Counted from the stretch's first letter, positions 50,543 through 59,370 are shown. The stretch is 64,000 nt of DNA from Ruminococcus_G sp964621905 (GCA_964621905.1 CAZUNG010000003.1:124001-188000), one strand, 5' to 3'. The notes: generated by a model from the sequence alone, not told the origin. Made by a program: numbers and translations.

Positions 50543-51397
50543 ATGAGATTTCGGAAGCAGAAATGTTCGGATAAACGTTCGATAGAACGATTAAAGAGAG
50601 AACTTAAAACTGCTGACGCTGTTTTCACCGGCGCAGGCGCGGGGCTTTCTGCCTCTGCCGGATTTGTTTATACTGGCGAGCGTTTTCATCAAAATTTCAG
50701 CGATTTTGAAGCGAGGTATGGTTTTCACGATATGTACTCCGGCGGCTTTTATCCCTTTTGCAGCTTAGAGGAACACTGGGCATATTGGAGCCGGTATATT
50801 TGGCTGAATCGTTACGAAAATGCACCAAAGGCTGTCTATGATATGCTGTATCAGCTTGTATCGGGAAAAGATTACTTTGTGATTACAACCAATGTAGACC
50901 ATTGTTTTCAGAAAGCAGGTTTTGATAAAAAGCGGCTGTTTTATACGCAGGGAGATTACGGTTTATTCCAGTGTTCCGAGCCCTGCCATAAACAAACCTA
51001 CGAAAACCTAGAATTGATTGAGTGCATGATAAAGGAACAAAAGGATATGCGGATTCCCTCTACACTCATTCCACGGTGTCCCAAATGTGGAAAACCTATG
51101 ACTATGAATCTGCGTTCGGATAATCGTTTTGTGGAGGACGAGGGCTGGAAGAAAGCTGCCAGCCGGTATTCGGATTTTTTACGTCGTCACAAAAATCTGC
51201 ATATCCTGTTTTTAGAAATCGGTGTCGGATATAATACCCCGGGTATCATTAAGTATCCTTTCTGGCAGATGACGATGCAGAATTCCAAGGCGGTTTATGC
51301 CTGTCTGAATCTGAAAGAAGCGGTAGTTCCGCAGGAGATTGCAGGGCAGTCCATCTGTATTCGGGGAGATATTGGAAAAGTGCTGGAGTTATTATAG
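50543..51397 (+). CDS. SirTM (class M) sirtuin, protein ADP-ribosyltransferase
   Basis: A 284-residue sirtuin. The NAD-binding motif is TGAGAGLSASAGF (29-41), TTNVDHCF has Asn117 and Asp119, and the usual catalytic histidine is replaced by Gln136 in TQGDYG. This replacement defines SirTM enzymes, which ADP-ribosylate lipoylated carrier proteins rather than deacetylate. Zinc cysteines are in CSEPCH and CPKCGKP. The start at 50543 has AAGG seven bases upstream. Its usual partner, a zinc macrodomain hydrolase, lies 2.8 kb downstream, separated by inserted toxin genes. The 3' end from 51230 on is repeated at 52798 and 53999. GcvH-L and lipoate ligase, often in the same operon, are absent. Confidence 0.9.
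   Translation: MRFRKQKCSDKRSIERLKRELKTADAVFTGAGAGLSASAGFVYTGERFHQNFSDFEARYGFHDMYSGGFYPFCSLEEHWAYWSRYIWLNRYENAPKAVYDMLYQLVSGKDYFVITTNVDHCFQKAGFDKKRLFYTQGDYGLFQCSEPCHKQTYENLELIECMIKEQKDMRIPSTLIPRCPKCGKPMTMNLRSDNRFVEDEGWKKAASRYSDFLRRHKNLHILFLEIGVGYNTPGIIKYPFWQMTMQNSKAVYACLNLKEAVVPQEIAGQSICIRGDIGKVLELL
51230..51397 (+). repeat. SirTM tail, copy A (start of att-like direct repeat)
   Basis: The end of the sirtuin gene from TATAATACCCCGGG onward (YNTPGIIKY). The first 42 bases match 53999-54040 with five differences by hand count, forming a long imperfect direct repeat that brackets the inserted AbiE and RhuM genes. Confidence 0.75.
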
Positions 51398-51423
51398 ACA
51401 ACAGATTCATTTAAAGATTTATA

Positions 51424-51465
51424 TTTACTTTCGTGCAACAGCTGTGTATAATGGTAGCACGAAAG
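51424..51465 (+). promoter_or_regulatory. abiE promoter with inverted-repeat operator
   Basis: TTTACT (51424-51429), a 17-bp spacer and TATAAT (51447-51452). The inverted repeat CTTTCGTGC (51428-51436) / GCACGAAAG (51457-51465) brackets the -10 box. AbiEi antitoxins repress their own promoter through inverted repeats, so this is the likely operator. Confidence 0.7.
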
Positions 51466-51476
51466 GAAGTGAGTAA

Positions 51477-52070
51477 ATGAAACAGTTTGAGAAGTTGGAA
51501 AGCCTCTTGAATGAGCAGGGCGGAATGCTCCAGACATCGGAGGCAGTAAAACGAGGCATTTCAAAGCCGGTATTTTATAACTATGTAAAAGAAAAAAAAT
51601 TGGAGCAGGCAGCGCATGGAATCTATGTATCGCCTGATGCTTGGATTGATGCCATGTATCTGATTCATATGCGATGTAGTCATGGGGTATTTTCTCACGA
51701 GACAGCATTGTTTTTTCATGACCTCACGGATCGCGAGCCCTTGTCCTATTCCATTACCGTTAAGCGAGGATATAGCACTACCCGTTTAAAAGCAGATGGG
51801 ATTTCTGTTTACACCATTAAGCAGGAACTGCATGAAATTGGGAAGAGTACGGCACAAACACCTTTTGGTCATACGGTTCCGGTGTATGATATGGAGCGAA
51901 CCATTTGTGATCTGCTGCGCTGCCGGAGCAGAATTGAGATGCAGACATTTCAAGGTGCGCTCAAAATGTATGCCCGCAGAAAAGATAAAGACTTGCGGAG
52001 GCTGATGCAATATGCAGGTCTGTTCCGGGTTGAGAAGATTTTGCGCCAGTATTTGGAGGTACTTTTATGA
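51477..52070 (+). CDS. abiEi: AbiEi antitoxin (type IV toxin-antitoxin, abortive infection)
   Basis: A 197-residue protein. The N-terminal winged helix (GGMLQTSEAVKRGISKPVFY) binds the promoter, and the C-terminal part (VPVYDMERTICDLLRCRSRI) is the AbiEi antitoxin domain that counteracts the toxin without direct binding. GGAAG precedes the start. Its stop overlaps the toxin start by four bases (ATGA), so they are translationally coupled. Confidence 0.92.
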   Translation: MKQFEKLESLLNEQGGMLQTSEAVKRGISKPVFYNYVKEKKLEQAAHGIYVSPDAWIDAMYLIHMRCSHGVFSHETALFFHDLTDREPLSYSITVKRGYSTTRLKADGISVYTIKQELHEIGKSTAQTPFGHTVPVYDMERTICDLLRCRSRIEMQTFQGALKMYARRKDKDLRRLMQYAGLFRVEKILRQYLEVLL

Positions 52071-52921
52071 TAAAGACTGCAAGACAGTTAAAAGATTTGA
52101 TCCGCAACCTTTCGAAGGAAAAATCTGCGGACGCACAAATTCTAATGCGAAATTACATGATGGAGCGTTTTCTAGAACGTATTTCTCTTTCGGAGTATCG
52201 AGATAACTTTATTTTGAAGGGTGGAATGCTAGTTGCGGCAATGGTAGGGCTGGATGCCCGGTCTACAATGGACTTGGATGCAACAGTCAAAGGAACAAAT
52301 GTGGATATCACGGATATTGAGAAGTTGATTGCATCCATCATAACAGTTCCTATTGAGGACGGTGTGACATTCCAGTTAAAAAATATTTCTGAAATTATGG
52401 ACGAGGCGGAGTATCCGGGGATTCGAGTCAGCATGACCACGACTTTTGATGGAGTGGTGACACCGCTGAAGATCGATATTTCTACCGGAGATGCCATTAC
52501 GCCGAGGGAAGTCCGGTACAGCTTTAAGCTCATGCTGGAAGAGCGCTCTATTGATGTTTGGGCATATAATCTGGAAACCGTACTGGCAGAGAAGCTGGAG
52601 ACAATTATTACCCGGGCAACAACTAATACCCGCATGAGAGACTTCTATGATATTTACATTCTGAAGCAGCTTCATGGAGGGTATATAAACCCGGTTGTTT
52701 TCCGCAATGCCTTGTTGGCCACTGCCCACAAGAGAGAGACAGAGAAATACTTGACTGATGCGAAAGCGGTATTTCAAGAGGTGAAAGACAGCCATATGAT
52801 GCAGAATCCAAATGCGACGTATGCCTGTCTGAATCTGAAGGATGCGGCTGCGCCTCGTGAGATAGCGGAACGCTCCATCTGTATTCAGGGAGATATTGGA
52901 GCAGTACTGGAGTCCTTATAA
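52067..52921 (+). CDS. abiEii: AbiEii toxin (nucleotidyltransferase), C-terminus replaced by a SirTM tail
   Basis: A 284-residue nucleotidyltransferase. The active-site motif is FILKGGMLVAAM, followed by the Asp pair in STMDLDAT (near residues 66-73), and AEKLETIITRATTNTRMRDF with YDIY is the later conserved block. These toxins add nucleotides to tRNA and stop growth during phage infection. From MQNPNATYACLNLKDAAAPR on, the last 40 residues are not AbiEii but match the end of the SirTM sirtuin (28 of 40 identical by hand). The family's own C-terminal helix is therefore missing. Whether the chimera is active is unknown. Confidence 0.9.
   Translation: MIKTARQLKDLIRNLSKEKSADAQILMRNYMMERFLERISLSEYRDNFILKGGMLVAAMVGLDARSTMDLDATVKGTNVDITDIEKLIASIITVPIEDGVTFQLKNISEIMDEAEYPGIRVSMTTTFDGVVTPLKIDISTGDAITPREVRYSFKLMLEERSIDVWAYNLETVLAEKLETIITRATTNTRMRDFYDIYILKQLHGGYINPVVFRNALLATAHKRETEKYLTDAKAVFQEVKDSHMMQNPNATYACLNLKDAAAPREIAERSICIQGDIGAVLESL
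52798..52921 (+). repeat. SirTM tail, copy B, fused in frame to AbiEii
   Basis: GATGCAGAAT (52798-52807) is identical to 51274-51283 in the sirtuin gene. From there both sequences run in the same reading frame to their stops, 123 bases from the ATG in each. The short identity marks the recombination point. Confidence 0.85.
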
Positions 52922-53011
52922 AAGTATCTTCTAATATTGCAGTTTTTGAATATCTTTCAAAAATGCTATAATCTAAACAATATAGTGGTGGGAAGAATAT
53001 GGAGGCGAGAT

Positions 53012-53953
53012 ATGGAAAAGGAAATTGTACTATTTGAAGATAACGGAATCATACTTGAAGTACCGGTAACTCCAGAAGAGGAAACGGTATGGCTTAATCG
53101 TGCTCAAATGGCAGAGTTATTTGACAGAGATATCAAAACCATAGGAAAGCATATTGCGAATGCCAGACGTGAAGAACTGGAAGGTCAAGTGGTAGTCGCA
53201 AAATTTGCGACTACCACTCCGCATGGAGCAATAGAGGGAAAAACACAGACACATATGACAGAATATTATAATCTTGATGTTATAATATCAGTTGGTTATC
53301 GTGTAAAATCCAGACGAGGCGTAGCTTTTCGAAAATGGGCAAATTCCGTTTTAAAACAATACATTATTAAAGGATATGCAGTAAATAATAACCGTATCAA
53401 TCAATTGGGAGAGGTGATACGGATTATGAAGCGTACAGAAAATGAATTAGACAGTAGGCAGGTTTTGTTTGTTATAGAAAAATATAGTGAAGCATTAGAG
53501 TTGTTAGATTCTTACGATCATCAAAGTATGGTACGTCCTTCGGGCAGTCAGGCCAACTATATTCTTACATATGAAGAATGTAAAAATGTCATTGCGAGCA
53601 TGAAATTTGGAAATGAGTCTGAATTATTTGGAAAGGAAAAAGATGATTCATTTGCCGGAAGCATTGGAAATATTTATCAATCTTTTGCCGGACAGGAAAT
53701 TTATCCTACACTGGAGGAAAAAGCAGCGCATTTACTATATTTTGTAACGAAAAACCACAGCTTTCTGGACGGAAATAAGCGCATTGCGGCAACTATGTTC
53801 TTGTATTTTTTGGATAAAAACGGAGTTTTATTTATAGAAGGAAAGAAACTAATAGATGACCATACTCTGGTTGCACTGACAATTATGATAGCAGAATCAA
53901 GACCGGAAGAAAAAGAGATGATGATTACGGTCATTATGAATTGTTTGAAATGA
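53012..53953 (+). CDS. RhuM-like/Fic-DOC family protein
   Basis: A 313-residue two-domain protein. The N-terminal RhuM domain (about 1-110; VWLNRAQMAELFDRDIKTIG, DVIISVGYRVKSRRGVAFRK) is followed by a C-terminal Fic/Doc domain with the core HSFLDGNKRIAATMF (about 248-262), which matches HxFxxGNKR of Doc-type AMP- or phosphotransferases. GGAGG precedes ATG 53012, and a TATAAT -10 lies upstream at about 52970. Such genes occur in defence islands and as accessory cassettes. Here it lies between the AbiE pair and the sirtuin remnant; no separate antitoxin is seen. Confidence 0.88.
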   Translation: MEKEIVLFEDNGIILEVPVTPEEETVWLNRAQMAELFDRDIKTIGKHIANARREELEGQVVVAKFATTTPHGAIEGKTQTHMTEYYNLDVIISVGYRVKSRRGVAFRKWANSVLKQYIIKGYAVNNNRINQLGEVIRIMKRTENELDSRQVLFVIEKYSEALELLDSYDHQSMVRPSGSQANYILTYEECKNVIASMKFGNESELFGKEKDDSFAGSIGNIYQSFAGQEIYPTLEEKAAHLLYFVTKNHSFLDGNKRIAATMFLYFLDKNGVLFIEGKKLIDDHTLVALTIMIAESRPEEKEMMITVIMNCLK

Positions 53954-53998
53954 TTCTACGTCATAATTAGCTTCAGTTCTTTCGTGGTGCGCAATAAA

Positions 53999-54184
53999 TA
54001 TAACACCCCGGGGATTATTAAGTATCTGTTCTGGCAGATGACAGCCCAAAATCCAATTGCGATTTATGCCTGCTTAAACAACGGAGAAGCCGCCTGTACC
54101 AGAGAGATTGAAAAACAGTCTATTTGTATCAATCGTGATGTCGGTACGGTTTTGGAAGAACTGCTTGTGCAGGAGGCGGCATAG
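53999..54184 (+). pseudogene. SirTM tail, copy C: C-terminal remnant of a sirtuin gene
   Basis: The frame reads YNTPGIIKYLFWQMTAQNP, then YACLNNGEAACTREIEKQSI, and ends VLEELLVQEAA at 54184, the C-terminal 62 residues of a SirTM protein without the catalytic part. The homology begins abruptly at TATAACACCCCGG (53999). Two bases after its stop comes the macrodomain start, with AGGAGG inside the tail, so this copy is the original 3' end of the sirtuin-macrodomain operon. Confidence 0.85.
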
Positions 54185-54186
54185 AG

Positions 54187-54966
54187 ATGGAGAAGCTGGA
54201 GCAATTATATGAACTGAACAAAATGCTACTTTCAGAACAGCCGCAGTATCGGAAACAGGCGGCAGCTTTTCCTCTGGAACTACAATCACAATGGCGTTTG
54301 TTCCGTTCTCTTGTGAATGCACGAGAGCCGAAACCGATCGGCAGAGCTTTTCTGAAATTGCAGGACAGCTTGCTGAAAAAGATGCTTGCAGAGAAAAGGA
54401 TTACAAGGATTGATTCCCTGATTCCCTTGCAGGAAAATATCTATTTATGGCAAGGTGATATTACCACGCTGCAGGTTGACGGGATTGTGAATGCCGCCAA
54501 CAGCGGCTTGACTGGCTGCTATTGTCCTTGTCATAGCTGTATCGACAATGCGATTCATACCTTCGCTGGTGTGCAGCTTCGGTTGGAATGTGCCGCTATG
54601 ATGAAAGAACAGGGCTATCCAGAGCCAACAGGAAAGGCAAAAATCACAAAGGCATATAATTTACCCAGTCATTCTGTTCTGCATACGGTTGGCCCCATTG
54701 TAACGGGACAGCTGTCGGAGAAAGACTGTGCGTTATTAGCGTCCTGTTATCAATCCTGCCTGGAACTGGCAGAGCTGTATCAATTAAAATCGCTTGCTTT
54801 CTGCTGTATCTCAACAGGAGAGTTCCGTTTTCCAAATCAGAAAGCGGCTGAAATTGCAGTGAAAACAGTAAAGGCATACTTATCAACGCATACCGTAATG
54901 TCTGTCGTATTTAATGTATTTAAGAACGAGGATTATCAAATTTATCATCAGATTATAAGTCGGTGA
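54187..54966 (+). CDS. Zinc-containing macrodomain protein, protein-ADP-ribose hydrolase
   Basis: A 259-residue protein with an N-terminal helical extension (1-80) and a macrodomain. GDITTLQVDGIVNAANSGLT binds ADP-ribose; GCYCPCHSCIDNAIHTFAG contains the Cys/His zinc ligands typical of the SirTM-linked macrodomains. SFCCISTGEFRFP-like sequence (AFCCISTGEFRFPNQKAA) is the second loop. Such enzymes remove the ADP-ribose that SirTM adds. Its ribosome site lies in the sirtuin remnant, evidence of former coupling. The functional sirtuin is now 2.8 kb away. Confidence 0.93.
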   Translation: MEKLEQLYELNKMLLSEQPQYRKQAAAFPLELQSQWRLFRSLVNAREPKPIGRAFLKLQDSLLKKMLAEKRITRIDSLIPLQENIYLWQGDITTLQVDGIVNAANSGLTGCYCPCHSCIDNAIHTFAGVQLRLECAAMMKEQGYPEPTGKAKITKAYNLPSHSVLHTVGPIVTGQLSEKDCALLASCYQSCLELAELYQLKSLAFCCISTGEFRFPNQKAAEIAVKTVKAYLSTHTVMSVVFNVFKNEDYQIYHQIISR

Positions 54967-55389
54967 CGCTATCAAAATCTGACATGCCTTTAACGCCTTT
55001 TGTAAAATCCTTCTCCGCAATGCAGCAATTAGCGCATACCGCGATTTTGGACGGAAGCAGTTGACCTTGTTTTGAAACATTGCAGTGCACATATCAGGTA
55101 TTTGTCTATGTTTCAAGGACATTTCCACAGCGATATGCAAGCGATCTTGCAATTTCACTCTGACCGATAGCGAGCAGCAAAGCCAGAGAAAGCTGTCAAG
55201 GATAAACTTTTCTGCACCCTGTATGGCAGCTACCTTAATTCAGTTTGTTGGTTGATACTGTTTTATGCGTAGCTGCCCTAACAGGATTCTTTTTGCGCTG
55301 CAGAAAGTAGACTTGCAGGCGCAGTTCTGATATAATTATGCTGTTGGTTTTAAAATGAATAAACAAAAATAGGAACTGGAGGAGAAAAA
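54967..55389. other. Gene-poor interval
   Basis: No convincing gene is visible. An open minus-strand frame (54883-55158) overlaps the macrodomain gene and lacks a ribosome site. The right end holds a likely promoter of the DJ-1 gene: TAGACT, a 17-bp spacer and TATAAT just before 55340, then GGAGG before ATG 55390. The interval is probably the right border of the accessory region. Confidence 0.5.
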
Positions 55390-55941
55390 ATGGCAAAGGT
55401 ATATGTATTTTTAGCAGATGGATTTGAAGAAGTAGAAGGTCTTACTACAGTTGATCTTTTGAGAAGAGCCGAAGTAGAAGTCGTAATGACCTCCATTATG
55501 GGACGCCATGAGGTTACAGGTGCGAATGGGATCACGGTGAAAGCTGATAAATTATTTGAAGATATAGATGTATCCGATGCGGATATGCTGATTCTGCCGG
55601 GCGGACAGCCGGGGACATCAAATCTGGGTGCGTACAAGCCACTGACAGATCTGTTGATGAAATGGAATGCAGAAGGCGGGAAGCTGGCGGCAATCTGTGC
55701 GGCGCCGACAGTATTTGGCGGACTTGGAATTCTTAAGGGCAGGAGGGCAACATGCTATCCGGGTTGTGAACATGGATTAGATGGAGCCATTACGTCAGAA
55801 GACCGCGTCGTGACAGATGGAAATATTACAACAAGCAGGGGTGTTGGAACGGCGATTTCCTTTAGTCTGGAGTTGATCGCCATTTTTACGGACGAGAAGA
55901 CTGCAGATACGATAAAAGCTTCTATTGTTTATGGGCATTGA
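55390..55941 (+). CDS. DJ-1/PfpI-family protein
   Basis: A 183-residue protein of the DJ-1 branch (PARK7/ThiJ/YajL). FLADGFEEVEGLTTVDLLRR holds the conserved glutamate, and AAICAAPTVFGGLGIL holds the reactive cysteine (near residue 102) in the nucleophile elbow. Relatives protect against glyoxals or oxidative damage. GGAGG precedes the start. It stands alone before the tig operon. Confidence 0.92.
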   Translation: MAKVYVFLADGFEEVEGLTTVDLLRRAEVEVVMTSIMGRHEVTGANGITVKADKLFEDIDVSDADMLILPGGQPGTSNLGAYKPLTDLLMKWNAEGGKLAAICAAPTVFGGLGILKGRRATCYPGCEHGLDGAITSEDRVVTDGNITTSRGVGTAISFSLELIAIFTDEKTADTIKASIVYGH

Positions 55942-56091
55942 CCAGAAGAACTGTGATCTTTGAGTGGTGCGCTCAAGATTTGCAAAAAGTACTGGAAATT
56001 TTTAAACTGTTATGCTATACTACAAAAATGACTGTAAGTATGGAGAAGTGCAGATACTTTTCATATAGAGAACGAGGAGGAAAGCAGCAAA

Positions 56092-57378
56092 ATGAGCGTA
56101 CAAGTTGAAAACTTAGAGAAAAATATGGCAAAACTGACAATTGAGGTATCAGCGGAAGAACTTGAAAAAGCAATCCAGGGAGCATACCTGAAGCAGAAGA
56201 ACAAAATCAACATGCCGGGATTCCGTAAAGGAAAAGCTCCGCGTGCGATGATTGAAAAGATGTACGGGGTAGGTATCTTTTATGAAGATGCGGCAAATGC
56301 CCTGATCCCTGAAGCGTATTCGAAAGCTGTAGATGAAAGCGGACTGGATATCGTATCTCAGCCGTCTATCGATGTTGTACAGCTGGAGAGCAAAAAACCG
56401 TTTATCTTTACCGCAGAAGTTGCGGTAAAACCAGAAGTGACACTTGGAGAATATAAGGGTCTTGAAGTTCCGAAAGCGGACCTGGAGGTCTCTGAAGAAG
56501 ATATTGCAGCCGAACTGAAGAAAGAACAGGAAACGAATTCCCGAATAGTAGATGTTGATGACAGAGCAGCAGAAAATGGTGATACCGTAAAACTGGATTT
56601 TGAAGGATTTGTAGACGGAGAGGCGTTTGCCGGAGGAAAAGGTGATGACTATCCGCTTGTGATTGGTTCCAACTCCTTTATTCCTGGTTTTGAAGAACAG
56701 CTGATAGGTGCCAAAATCGGTGAGCCGGTTGAGGTCAATGTAACGTTCCCGGAGGAATACCAGGCAGAAGAGCTTGCAGGGAAACCGGCAGTGTTTAAAT
56801 GCAAAATAAACAAAATTGAAATGAAAGAACTTCCGGAACTGGATGATGACTTCGCAAAAGATGTTTCTGAGTTTGATACACTGGAAGAATATAAAGCGGA
56901 TATCAAAGAAAATCTGGCTAAGAAAAAAGCAAAGGATGCAAAGCGTGCAAAAGAAGATGCTGCCGTAAATAAGGCAGTGGAGAATGCCGAGATGGAGATT
57001 CCGGAGCCGATGATTGAGAATCAGGTAAATCAGATGATTGACGATTTCGCAAGAAGAATGCAGGCTCAGGGGCTTTCCATGGAACAGTATGTACAGATTA
57101 CGGGTTCTACACCGGATATGATGAGAGAGCAGATGAAACCTCAGGCTCTGCAGCGTATTCAGAGCAGATTGGTACTGGAAAAAATTGCAGAAGTTGAAAA
57201 TATTCAGATCCCCGATGAAAGACTTGATGAAGAAATCGCTAAAATGGCAGAGATGTACAAGATGGAAGCAGATAAGTTAAAAGAGCTGATGGGTGATTAT
57301 GAAAAAGAGCAGATGAAGAAAGATATGGCTGTTCAGGAAGCAGTTACATTGATTGCCGAGGCAGCAAAAGAGGTTTAA
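56092..57378 (+). CDS. tig: Trigger factor (ribosome-bound chaperone, peptidyl-prolyl isomerase)
   Basis: A 428-residue protein with the three expected domains: a ribosome-binding N-terminus with the signature GFRKGKAPR (about 44-52), an FKBP-type isomerase domain (about 150-245, DTVKLDFEGFVDGEAFAGGK) and a helical C-terminal chaperone cradle. It binds nascent chains at the tunnel exit. It is followed by clpP after 28 bases, the common tig-clpP-clpX-lon order. Confidence 0.97.
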   Translation: MSVQVENLEKNMAKLTIEVSAEELEKAIQGAYLKQKNKINMPGFRKGKAPRAMIEKMYGVGIFYEDAANALIPEAYSKAVDESGLDIVSQPSIDVVQLESKKPFIFTAEVAVKPEVTLGEYKGLEVPKADLEVSEEDIAAELKKEQETNSRIVDVDDRAAENGDTVKLDFEGFVDGEAFAGGKGDDYPLVIGSNSFIPGFEEQLIGAKIGEPVEVNVTFPEEYQAEELAGKPAVFKCKINKIEMKELPELDDDFAKDVSEFDTLEEYKADIKENLAKKKAKDAKRAKEDAAVNKAVENAEMEIPEPMIENQVNQMIDDFARRMQAQGLSMEQYVQITGSTPDMMREQMKPQALQRIQSRLVLEKIAEVENIQIPDERLDEEIAKMAEMYKMEADKLKELMGDYEKEQMKKDMAVQEAVTLIAEAAKEV

Positions 57379-57406
57379 TATCTTTCTGGTTAAGGAGAGT
57401 GTAGAA

Positions 57407-57988
57407 ATGAGTTTAGTACCTTATGTCATTGAACAGACCAGCCGCGGTGAACGGAATTATGATATCTATTCCCGCCTGCTGAAAGACAGAATTATCTTTC
57501 TTGGAGAAGAGGTTAATGATGTTACGGCAAGCCTTGTAGTGGCACAGCTGCTGTTTCTGGAATCTGAGGATCCCGGAAAAGATGTGCAGCTGTATATCAA
57601 CAGCCCGGGAGGATCTGTAACAGCGGGTATGGCGATTTATGACACGATGCAGTATATCAAGAGTGATGTTTCCACAATCTGTATCGGAATGGCTGCAAGC
57701 ATGGGAGCATTTCTGCTTTCGGGCGGCACGAAAGGAAAACGTTTTGCGCTTCCGAATGCCGAGATCATGATTCACCAGCCGTCCGGAGGAGCTCAGGGAC
57801 AGGCAACTGAGATTAATATCGTGGCAGAACACATTTTAAAAACACGAAGTAAATTAAATGCTATTCTGGCGCAGAACACGGGACAGCCAATTGAGGTAAT
57901 CGCAGCGGATACAGAAAGAGATAATTATATGTCCGCGGAAGAAGCAAAAGCGTATGGCCTGATTGACGGTGTGATCGCGAACAGATAA
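57407..57988 (+). CDS. clpP: ATP-dependent Clp protease proteolytic subunit
   Basis: A 193-residue serine protease. The triad is Ser98 (GMAASMGAF), His123 (MIHQPSGG) and Asp172 (TERDNYM). The start VPYVIEQTSRGERNYDIYSR is the family N-terminus that docks ClpX or ClpA/C. AAGGAGAG precedes ATG 57407. It is cotranscribed with tig and clpX. Confidence 0.98.
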   Translation: MSLVPYVIEQTSRGERNYDIYSRLLKDRIIFLGEEVNDVTASLVVAQLLFLESEDPGKDVQLYINSPGGSVTAGMAIYDTMQYIKSDVSTICIGMAASMGAFLLSGGTKGKRFALPNAEIMIHQPSGGAQGQATEINIVAEHILKTRSKLNAILAQNTGQPIEVIAADTERDNYMSAEEAKAYGLIDGVIANR

Positions 57989-58077
57989 GGTATGAAATTG
58001 TATAAGGCTCCTGCCTGCCCGGCGGGGGTCTTATGTGGCATTTACCCAATCATGGGTTTTGGAAAGGATAGAACGGT

Positions 58078-59370
58078 ATGGCAGTTAAAGGGGAAAGTAA
58101 AATCAGATGTTCCTTTTGCGGTAAAACAGAAGATCAGGTGAAAAAACTGATTGCTGGGCCGGATGGAGCCTATATCTGTGACGAGTGCATTGAGATATGC
58201 GCGGAAATTATGGATGAGGAGCTGGAGCAGGAAGAGGCTGCCGGATATGACGGCATCAATCTGCTGAAACCGCAGGAAATGAAAGAGATTCTGGACGATT
58301 ATGTGATCGGACAGGAGCAGGCGAAGAAGGTACTTTCAGTCGCTGTATATAATCATTACAAAAGAGTGCTTGCAGACAGCGGCATGGATGTTGAACTGCA
58401 GAAAAGCAACATTCTGATGCTGGGTCCTACCGGGTCCGGTAAGACTTTGCTCGCGCAGACGCTTGCAAGATTATTGAATGTTCCGTTTGCCATCGCTGAT
58501 GCAACGACGCTCACAGAAGCCGGCTATGTCGGAGAAGACGTGGAAAATATTCTGCTGAAGATCATACAGGCAGCTGATTATGATATCGAGCGCGCACAGC
58601 ATGGTATTATATATATTGATGAAATTGATAAAATCACAAGAAAATCTGAAAATGCTTCCATCACCAGAGATGTTTCCGGTGAAGGTGTACAGCAGGCGCT
58701 TCTTAAAATTCTGGAAGGAACCGTAGCCAGTGTTCCGCCCCAGGGAGGCAGAAAACATCCGCATCAGGAGTTTATTCAAATTGATACGACGAATATTCTG
58801 TTTATTTGCGGCGGTGCTTTTGAGGGTCTGGATAAAATCATAGAAACACGTCAGGATACAAAATCCATTGGATTTAATTCGGAAATCGCAAGCGAAAAGA
58901 AAAAGAGCATCGGAGAGGTGCTGCAGCAGGTAATGCCACAGGATTTTATCAAATTCGGTCTTATTCCGGAGTTTATTGGGCGTGTGCCGGTTGTCGTGAC
59001 GCTGGATGCGCTGGATGAAAAAGCACTTGTCCGTATCCTGAAGGAGCCTAAAAACTCTCTCGTCAGACAGTATGAAAAACTGTTTGAGATGGATGGAGTG
59101 GAGCTTAATTTTGATGAAAACGCACTTGAAATGATTGCAGTAAAGGCTATGGAACGTAAGACCGGAGCCAGAGGTCTGCGGTCCATTATGGAAAATACAA
59201 TGATGGATCTGATGTACCAGACGCCGTCAGATAATACGATACGGAAATGTATCATAACGAAAGATGCAGTGGAGGGGAAAGGGGAGCCTATCATTACCAG
59301 AGGGGAGCCGTCTTTGCCAGCGCCAAAAAAGACGCCAAAGAAGCGCAGGGGAGCTTCCGTAACGGCCTAA
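58078..59370 (+). CDS. clpX: ATP-dependent Clp protease ATP-binding subunit ClpX
   Basis: A 430-residue unfoldase. An N-terminal zinc-binding domain (CSFCGKTEDQVKKLIAGP, CDECIEIC) is followed by the AAA+ core with Walker A GPTGSGKT, Walker B IIYIDEIDKI and sensor residues, and an IGF-like loop (FGLIPEFIGRVPVV) for ClpP docking. It feeds substrates to ClpP, encoded 89 bases upstream. Confidence 0.97.
   Translation: MAVKGESKIRCSFCGKTEDQVKKLIAGPDGAYICDECIEICAEIMDEELEQEEAAGYDGINLLKPQEMKEILDDYVIGQEQAKKVLSVAVYNHYKRVLADSGMDVELQKSNILMLGPTGSGKTLLAQTLARLLNVPFAIADATTLTEAGYVGEDVENILLKIIQAADYDIERAQHGIIYIDEIDKITRKSENASITRDVSGEGVQQALLKILEGTVASVPPQGGRKHPHQEFIQIDTTNILFICGGAFEGLDKIIETRQDTKSIGFNSEIASEKKKSIGEVLQQVMPQDFIKFGLIPEFIGRVPVVVTLDALDEKALVRILKEPKNSLVRQYEKLFEMDGVELNFDENALEMIAVKAMERKTGARGLRSIMENTMMDLMYQTPSDNTIRKCIITKDAVEGKGEPIITRGEPSLPAPKKTPKKRRGASVTA

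Noticed and set aside
54883..55158. A 91-codon minus-strand frame after the macrodomain gene
   Set aside because: It overlaps the end of the macrodomain gene, lacks a ribosome site and has no recognisable features.
57989..58077. Possible terminator between clpP and clpX
   Set aside because: The inverted sequence is imperfect and no T-tract follows; the genes are normally cotranscribed.
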